NCBI GenBank assembly: GCA_002308615.1
Contig: DBWC01000126.1
Coordinates: forward strand, 1 to 19,320
From: Clostridiales bacterium UBA1248
Lineage (GTDB): Bacteria; Bacillota; Clostridia; Oscillospirales; CAG-272
DNA length: 19,320 nt
Direction of reading: 5' to 3'
Shown here: positions 14,430-19,320 of the stretch, piece after piece
Position numbering within the stretch: position 1 is the first letter of the stretch
How the letters are laid out: each line of letters starts with the position of its first letter
Position numbers and translations under genes: made by a program
Notes under the pieces: generated by a model
Databases searched by the model: none
Told to the model about the DNA's origin: nothing
What the model saw: only the letters and a program-made list of their open reading frames with translations

Positions 14430-14772
14430 ACCGGTTTTGCGAAATATCATACTTATTGTGTCGGTACTTGCCGTATCGGCTCTTCTCTTCATCGTTTTTT
14501 ACGGCGGCAGATCCGCCGGGCGATCGTTTGAGATAACCGTAAACGGCAGGATGTACGGCACGTATGCGCTTGACAAGGATATAACGGTTGACGTTGACGG
14601 GCTTTGCACGGTTTCCGTAAAAGACGGCGCGGTATCGGTCATCGATTCAGCCTGTTCCGGCAAAGACTGCGTTCATCACAAGCCTATAAGCATGTCAGGC
14701 GAGCGCATCGTATGTCTGCCGAACGGCGTTGTCATACGCGTAACGGGCGACGGGGTGGACGCAGTGATATGA
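14422..14772 (+). CDS. NusG domain II-type membrane-anchored protein
   Basis: A 116-residue protein with one N-terminal membrane span (about 8-27) and a small beta domain outside. The pattern Cys78-x4-Cys83 followed by IVCLPN (96-101, with Cys98) and GVVIRV is the signature of the stand-alone NusG domain II family, which is unrelated in function to the transcription factor NusG. Members often lie beside ApbE and Gx-family genes; their job is unknown. Extra potential ligands are His85, His86 and Cys62. The start overlaps apbE by 8 bp and the stop overlaps the next start as ATGA, so the three genes are tightly coupled. An accessory role in flavinylation or Rnf assembly is inferred. Confidence 0.85.
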   Translation: MSKPVLRNIILIVSVLAVSALLFIVFYGGRSAGRSFEITVNGRMYGTYALDKDITVDVDGLCTVSVKDGAVSVIDSACSGKDCVHHKPISMSGERIVCLPNGVVIRVTGDGVDAVI

Positions 14773-15266
14773 AAAAAACAAAAAAAATCGCCCTGTGCGG
14801 CGTTATGTGCGCGCTGGCGTTCGCGTTTTCTTATATAGAATTTTTAATACCTTTTGATATGATCGGCATTCCCGGCATAAAACCGGGTTTTGCGAATCTC
14901 GTCATAATGGCGGCGCTTTATACGCTGGGGCTGCCGTACGCCGCGGCTGTCTCAGCTTTTCGAATACTTTTATCCTGGCTTATTTTCGGCAATTTCACGT
15001 CGTTTTTATACAGTCTGGCGGGCGGAGTTTTAAGTCTTCTTCTGATGTTCGTACTGAAAAAATACAAGGTCTTTGACGAGGTAGGAGTAAGCGTTTCCGG
15101 CGCGGTCGTACATAACGCCGCACAGCTTTGCGTATCCGCGCTTTTGACGTCCGGCGCGGTGCTGTATTATATGCCCGTTCTGCTTGTCGCGGGCGTCGTG
15201 TTCGGCGTGATTAACGGATTGTTGTTGAAACCCGTCATCAAACGGACGGAAAAGCTGTTTTTATAG
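14769..15266 (+). CDS. Gx transporter family membrane protein (heptaprenyl diphosphate synthase component I-like)
   Basis: A 165-residue polytopic membrane protein with about five hydrophobic segments. IPGIKPGFANLVIMAALY (34-51) and the RILLSWLIFGNFTSFLYSLAGG region (75-96) match the Gx transporter family, historically annotated as heptaprenyl diphosphate synthase component I (PF07456). It resembles the S components of ECF transporters, so small-molecule transport is more likely than prenyl synthesis. In this operon a flavin-related cargo for ApbE is attractive but unproven. The ATG overlaps the preceding stop by 4 bases. The last 29 bp overlap the convergent radical SAM gene, and no terminator is visible between them. 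Confidence 0.85.
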   Translation: MKKTKKIALCGVMCALAFAFSYIEFLIPFDMIGIPGIKPGFANLVIMAALYTLGLPYAAAVSAFRILLSWLIFGNFTSFLYSLAGGVLSLLLMFVLKKYKVFDEVGVSVSGAVVHNAAQLCVSALLTSGAVLYYMPVLLVAGVVFGVINGLLLKPVIKRTEKLFL

Positions 15267-16335
15267 CGAGTTCCGCCAGCTTTTCATAGTTTTTTTCAAA
15301 GAATCCGCGGTAGCTTTTGCAAAATCTTACGTAATCGGTATATTTTCCGCGTTCGCGCCGGCAGCCGCCTCCGCATAAGCGGAAATAAGGGCATCCGTCG
15401 CATCCGTTCGGCATAACGTAAGATTCTGCAACAAAGCTCTTCGCTTTATCGGAGCAAAGCATTTCTTCAAACGTGTTTTCTTTCACGTTGCCCAAAAGAT
15501 ATTTATCCGTCATATAGAAATCGCACGGATAAACTGAGCCGTCGGCTTCGACCGCGCCGTAACAGGTACAGTAACCGAGCGCGCCGCACATTTCCGGCGC
15601 TTTTCCCTTCAGCATTCCGATATAATTGTCAAAGGTGCGGATGTAAACGGGATGATCCGTGAAATAGTCTTTATAATACAGATCAAAAATCTTATTCAAA
15701 AACGTTCTATATAAATCAGCCGGAAGAGAATACGGCTGATTTGTTATTATCAGCCCGTCGTAACACGGAATAAACTGCAGATATTTATATTTTTTCAGCG
15801 TGTTATAAACTCTGCCCGGCTCTTTTGCAACTGCGTCAGTCACGACGCAAAGGATGTTCACGTCAACGTGATGAGATCTAAGTATTTCCGCGGCGGCGAC
15901 GGCTCTGTCCCACGTGCCTTTGCCGCAATTATCTTTTCTGTATTTATCGTGTGTCGCTTTTGTTCCGTCAAGCGACAGGCCCACGGAAAAACCGTTTTTT
16001 GACAAAAACTCCGCCCATTTTTCGTCTATCAGCTGACCGTTTGTCTGTATGCTGTTATAAACTCTGATCCTGCGCTTATTGTACTTGTTTTGCAGTTGTA
16101 TGACCTTTTTATAAAACTCGACACCGCAAAGCGTCGGCTCCCCGCCCTGAAAAGAAAACGAAGCGAATACCCTTGTATTTTCAAAGGCGCGGGATATAAG
16201 GATTTCAAGAATTTCATCGTCCATCATACCGTAATTACGGATCTGCCTGTTTTCACATTCATCGTTATAAAAGCAGTAATCGCATTTCATATTGCATGAC
16301 GACGAGCAGGGTTTTATCAAAAGATTGAGCGGCAT
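15238..16335 (-). CDS. anSME-like radical SAM/SPASM maturase
   Basis: A 365-residue enzyme like the anaerobic sulfatase-maturating enzymes, which convert a Cys or Ser of a sulfatase to formylglycine. NLLIKPCSSSCNMKCDYCFY holds the radical SAM cluster at Cys14, Cys18 and Cys21; SFQGGEPTL (61-69), IQTNG (96-100) and VGLSLDG (118-124) follow. The SPASM part has Cys250, Cys256, Cys258, Cys271, Cys312, Cys315, Cys321, Cys325 and Cys339. The spacing Cys250-x5-Cys256-x14-Cys271 and the PCDFY motif, whose Asp272 matches the proposed base of the C. perfringens enzyme, make the anSME assignment strong. The ATG at 16335 has AAGGAG 7 bases upstream. No sulfatase lies in the window, so the substrate is encoded elsewhere or is a different protein. 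Confidence 0.88.
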   Translation of the reverse strand: MPLNLLIKPCSSSCNMKCDYCFYNDECENRQIRNYGMMDDEILEILISRAFENTRVFASFSFQGGEPTLCGVEFYKKVIQLQNKYNKRRIRVYNSIQTNGQLIDEKWAEFLSKNGFSVGLSLDGTKATHDKYRKDNCGKGTWDRAVAAAEILRSHHVDVNILCVVTDAVAKEPGRVYNTLKKYKYLQFIPCYDGLIITNQPYSLPADLYRTFLNKIFDLYYKDYFTDHPVYIRTFDNYIGMLKGKAPEMCGALGYCTCYGAVEADGSVYPCDFYMTDKYLLGNVKENTFEEMLCSDKAKSFVAESYVMPNGCDGCPYFRLCGGGCRRERGKYTDYVRFCKSYRGFFEKNYEKLAELAIKTAFPSV

Positions 16336-16355
16336 GGCAATTCTCCTTTGCTTTT

Positions 16356-16384
16356 ATTCTATCACGGCACGTATCTTTTGTCAA
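16356..16384 (-). promoter_or_regulatory. Promoter of the radical SAM gene
   Basis: On the minus strand a perfect TTGACA (16384-16379), a 17-bp spacer and TAGAAT (16361-16356), placed about 20 bases before the start codon. Near-consensus, which suggests steady expression. Confidence 0.8.
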
Positions 16385-16440
16385 GTAGGGGTCGGCGCCT
16401 TGAACTTTTAAAGAATAAAGAAGAAAGAATAAAAAAGGTG

Positions 16441-16469
16441 TTGATTTTTTTCATTTTATATGGTATTAT
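16441..16469 (+). promoter_or_regulatory. Promoter of the glpK operon
   Basis: TTGATT (16441-16446), 17-bp spacer, TATTAT (16464-16469) preceded by TGG, an extended -10 form. GAGGAG (16487-16492) sits 8 bases before the glpK start. I see no clear catabolite-responsive (cre) element between 16385 and 16500. Confidence 0.7.
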
Positions 16470-16500
16470 AAATTGAGATATTATAAGAGGAGCGACGTTT

Positions 16501-18003
16501 ATGGATAAAAAATACGTTCTGTCCATGGATCAGGGCACGACAAGCTCTCGCGCGGTATTGTTTGACAAATACGGCAATATCGTCAGCATGGTACAGAAAG
16601 AATTCAGACAGATATTCCCGCAGCCCGGCTGGGTCGAGCACGATCCCATGGAGATATGGTCCACGCAGATGGGCGTCGCCATGGAGGCTATACAGAAGAT
16701 CGACGCGCATACGGATGAGATAGCCGCGATAGGCATAACCAATCAGCGTGAAACGACTGTGATCTGGGACGCGGACAGCGGCCGTCCGATCTGCAACGCC
16801 ATCGTATGGCAATGCAGACGCACGGCTGATATGATAGAAAAAATGAAAGCGGACGGAATGGCGGATCTCGTAAAGCACCGCACGGGACTTGTGCTTGACG
16901 CGTATTTTTCCGGCAGCAAGATCGCATGGATACTGCAGAACGTCGCGGGCGCGCGCGAAAAAGCGGACGCGGGCAAGCTGAGATTCGGCACGGTGGACAG
17001 CTGGCTCATATGGAACCTCACGGACGGCAAAGTCCACGCGACGGACTATACGAACGCCTCGCGCACTATGCTTTTCGATATACACAGACTCTGCTGGGAT
17101 AAAGATATTCTCGACTATTTCAATATTCCGGAAAGTATGCTGCCTGAAGTTCATCCGTCAAGCTGCGTTTACGGTTATACCGATAAATTCGGCGGCAATA
17201 TCGCTATTGCCGGCGCGGCGGGAGATCAGCAGGCGGCGCTGTTCGGTCAGTGCGGTTTTTGTGCGGGCGACGTAAAAAGCACGTACGGAACCGGCGGTTT
17301 TATGCTGATGAACACGGGAGCCGACGCGATATGCTCGCAGAAAGGACTTTTAACGACGATAGCGGCGGGGGAGCACGATAAAGTTCAGTACGCGCTTGAG
17401 GGCAGCGTATTCGTCGCCGGAGCGGCTATACAGTGGCTGCGTGACGAGATGAGGATGATACGCACTTCCCCGCAGTCGGAGGAATACTGCATGTCGGTAC
17501 CCGATACGAACGGCGTATATATCGTCCCGGCGTTCTCCGGAATGGGCGCTCCGTACTGGAATCAGTACGCGCGCGGAACGGTCGTGGGACTGACGAGAGG
17601 CGTATCAAAGGATCACTTCATACGCGCGGCGGTGGAATCGCTCGCGTATCAGACAAACGATCTCATATCCGCTATGAAAGAGGAAGCGGGGCTTGATATT
17701 TCTTCTATTAAAGTCGACGGCGGAGCAAGTGCAAACAATTTCTTGATGCAGTTTCAGTCCGATATTTCGGATTTAAAGATCGAACGCCCGAGCTGTGTTG
17801 AAACCACCGCGCTCGGTGCGGCGTACCTCGCCGGGCTTGCCGTATCTTACTGGGCGGATAAGGACGAAATAAAGAAAAACTGGCAGATGCAAAAAGAATT
17901 TCTGCCTAAAATAGAGCCGGAGAACCGGAAAAAACTTCTTAAGGGCTGGCACCGCGCAGTAAAATGCGCGCTGTGCTGGGCGAACGGAGAAAACGATGAC
18001 TAA
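16501..18003 (+). CDS. glpK: Glycerol kinase
   Basis: A 500-residue FGGY kinase that makes glycerol-3-phosphate from glycerol and ATP in the cytosol. The N-terminal phosphate loop region DQGTTSSRA (10-18), PGWVEHD (42-48), NQRETT (81-86), VDSWLIWNL (165-173), AGDQQAALFGQ (240-250), YGTGGFML (262-269) and the C-terminal VDGGASANNFLMQFQSD (405-421) identify it, at full family length. In Bacillota GlpK a histidine in the loop before AGDQQ (HFYG-like) is phosphorylated by HPr. Here residues 224-235 read YGYTDKFGGNIA, with no His, so PTS control of this kind appears to be missing. The 3' end overlaps the oxidoreductase gene by 8 bp, which indicates one operon. Confidence 0.97.
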   Translation: MDKKYVLSMDQGTTSSRAVLFDKYGNIVSMVQKEFRQIFPQPGWVEHDPMEIWSTQMGVAMEAIQKIDAHTDEIAAIGITNQRETTVIWDADSGRPICNAIVWQCRRTADMIEKMKADGMADLVKHRTGLVLDAYFSGSKIAWILQNVAGAREKADAGKLRFGTVDSWLIWNLTDGKVHATDYTNASRTMLFDIHRLCWDKDILDYFNIPESMLPEVHPSSCVYGYTDKFGGNIAIAGAAGDQQAALFGQCGFCAGDVKSTYGTGGFMLMNTGADAICSQKGLLTTIAAGEHDKVQYALEGSVFVAGAAIQWLRDEMRMIRTSPQSEEYCMSVPDTNGVYIVPAFSGMGAPYWNQYARGTVVGLTRGVSKDHFIRAAVESLAYQTNDLISAMKEEAGLDISSIKVDGGASANNFLMQFQSDISDLKIERPSCVETTALGAAYLAGLAVSYWADKDEIKKNWQMQKEFLPKIEPENRKKLLKGWHRAVKCALCWANGENDD

Positions 18004-19320
18004 TAAATACGACGTATGCATCATAGGCTCAGGCGTTGTAGGCTGTGCCGCGGCGATGCAGTTATCAAAATACAAACTCGATATATGCGTTATTGACAAG
18101 GAAGAAGACGTATGTTCGGGAACGAGCAAGGCTAACAGCGCCATAGCTCACGCCGGATACGACGCCGTGCCCGGCACGCTCAAAGCGAAAATGAACGTGC
18201 GCGGAGCGGAGCTTATAAAACAGTTATCAAAAACGCTTGATTTTTCATATATCGAAAACGGCTCGCTTGTTTTATGCTTTGACGAAGCGGATATGCCTAA
18301 GCTGAATACTCTTTATGAGCGCGGCGTCAAAAACGGAGTTAAAGAACTGTCGATAATATCGGGCGACGAGGTGAGAGCACTTGAGCCGGCGATCTCCGAC
18401 AAGGTCGTCGCCGCGCTTTACGCGAAGACCTCCGGGATAGTCTGCCCGTTCGGTATGACGTACGCGTTTGCGGAAAACGCCGCGACAAACGGCGCGCAGT
18501 TCCGTTTTTTGACCGAAGTCAAAGATATTAAAAAGACAGACGGCGGATATACTGTTATAACGAACAACGGCGAAATAAGCGCAAAATACGTTATAAACGC
18601 CGCGGGCGTTTATTCGGACGTTATACACAACCTCGTATGCGAGGACAAGATAAAGATCACGGCTCGCCGCGGCGAATACGTTTTACTCGACCGCGAGGTC
18701 GGCGATCTTGTTAAGCATACGGTATTCCAGCTGCCGACAAAGCTCGGCAAAGGCGTGCTCGTCGCTCCTACGGTCCACGGCAATATCATAGTAGGTCCGA
18801 GCGCTGAGGATATTGACGATAAGGAAGATACGGAGACGACGGCAACCGCGACGGCAAAGGTCAAAGAATGTGCGCTTCAGAGCGTTCCGGGTATCCCGTA
18901 CAACAAAACGATAACCGGATTTTCAGGGCTTCGCGCGCACGGATCGGACGATTTTATTATCGGCGAGACCGCCGACGGCTTCTTTGACGCTGCGTGCATA
19001 GAATCGCCCGGTCTTACCTCCGCTCCCGCCATAGGCGAGTATCTTGCGATGCTCATATCAAAAAAATGCGGCGCGGAGCTTAAATCCGACTATATCGCCG
19101 AGCGCAAAGGCATACCGCATATCGCAAAGCTGAGCCCCGATCAGCGTACGGAGATGATAAAGAAAAATCCGCTGTACGGCAATATAATCTGCCGCTGTGA
19201 ATCGGTATCCGAGGGCGAGATAGTCGACGCGATAAAACGCAACCCCGGCGCGGTAAGCCTTGACGGCGTAAAACGCAGGGTAAGAGCCGGAATGGGACGC
19301 TGTCAGGCGGGCTTCTGCAC
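17996..19320 (+). CDS. GlpA-like FAD oxidoreductase with Fer2_BFD domain, truncated by the window
   Basis: The first 441 residues are present and the frame is open to the last base, so the 3' end is missing. The Rossmann FAD motif GSGVVG is at 11-16, with IDKEEDVCSGTS at 33-44 and ANSAIAHAGYD at 46-56. INAAGVYSD (200-208) and FSGLRAHGSDDFIIG (309-323) match the DAO/glycerol-3-phosphate dehydrogenase superfamily. Near the visible end CRCESVSEGEI with Cys399, Cys401, Cys436 and Cys441 forms a bacterioferredoxin-ferredoxin-type 2Fe-2S domain, as in anaerobic GlpA. Being coupled to glpK, it is likely a glycerol-3-phosphate dehydrogenase; L-2-hydroxyglutarate-type oxidases are the alternative. The ATG at 17996 has GGAG 6 bases upstream inside glpK. 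Confidence 0.88.
   Translation, partial: MTNKYDVCIIGSGVVGCAAAMQLSKYKLDICVIDKEEDVCSGTSKANSAIAHAGYDAVPGTLKAKMNVRGAELIKQLSKTLDFSYIENGSLVLCFDEADMPKLNTLYERGVKNGVKELSIISGDEVRALEPAISDKVVAALYAKTSGIVCPFGMTYAFAENAATNGAQFRFLTEVKDIKKTDGGYTVITNNGEISAKYVINAAGVYSDVIHNLVCEDKIKITARRGEYVLLDREVGDLVKHTVFQLPTKLGKGVLVAPTVHGNIIVGPSAEDIDDKEDTETTATATAKVKECALQSVPGIPYNKTITGFSGLRAHGSDDFIIGETADGFFDAACIESPGLTSAPAIGEYLAMLISKKCGAELKSDYIAERKGIPHIAKLSPDQRTEMIKKNPLYGNIICRCESVSEGEIVDAIKRNPGAVSLDGVKRRVRAGMGRCQAGFC

Noticed and set aside
14769..15266. Annotation of the Gx protein as a heptaprenyl diphosphate synthase subunit
   Set aside because: It is a small polytopic membrane protein without prenyltransferase aspartate motifs. 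The historic name does not describe a visible catalytic function.
16385..16420. Reverse complement with GTTCAAG considered as a tRNA T-arm
   Set aside because: No matching stem, acceptor arm or anticodon arm can be drawn around it.

Overview
The window looks like the chromosome of a strictly anaerobic Clostridia-type Bacillota, probably a gut lineage. The signs are a clostridial-order rnfCDGEAB operon, Gram-positive AGGAGG ribosome binding sites, an anSME-type radical SAM maturase, a lipoprotein ApbE, a GlpK with a Fer2_BFD-tailed GlpA-like partner, and no oxygen-respiration gene. GC content is moderate by eye, and isoleucine is often encoded by ATA. I see no tRNA, rRNA, CRISPR array, phage gene or insertion sequence.

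Layout. (1) 1-230 is non-coding: three copies of an 11-bp repeat among small hairpins, a perfect 13-bp inverted repeat, then a promoter for a GPH-type sugar:cation symporter (231-1643), which ends in a strong hairpin terminator. (2) 1702-5434 is a minus-strand set. From its promoter it holds a CobW GTPase with a striking His/Asp/Cys-rich triplicated insert, a second divergent CobW GTPase fused to a YcgQ/DUF1980-like domain, an unrecognised protein with an internal duplication, and a glycerophosphodiester phosphodiesterase. A REP-like palindrome lies in the middle. (3) 5592-8312 is a plus-strand set diverging from the CobW genes: an unrecognised protein, TspO, a SIR2 deacylase and a small helical protein. 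Both divergent promoters carry AT-rich dyads at the expected transcription start. (4) 8416-15266 is a tightly coupled operon behind a near-consensus promoter: rnfC-D-G-E-A-B, apbE, a NusG domain II protein and a Gx-family membrane protein. (5) 15238-16335 is a minus-strand anSME-like radical SAM/SPASM protein whose 3' end overlaps the Rnf operon. (6) 16441-19320 is glpK followed by a GlpA-like FAD oxidoreductase cut off by the window end.

How the genes work together. Rnf couples reduced ferredoxin and NAD to an ion gradient. RnfD and RnfG need covalent FMN, which the co-transcribed ApbE would attach outside the membrane. The GDPD can release glycerol-3-phosphate and GlpK makes it; the GlpA-like enzyme is a likely next step. 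The paired CobW proteins look like a metal (probably zinc) handling unit. Nothing here is certainly a new system. The most interesting parts are the tandem CobW locus with its variable metal-binding repeat and DUF1980 fusion, and the uncharacterised membrane partners at the end of the Rnf operon.
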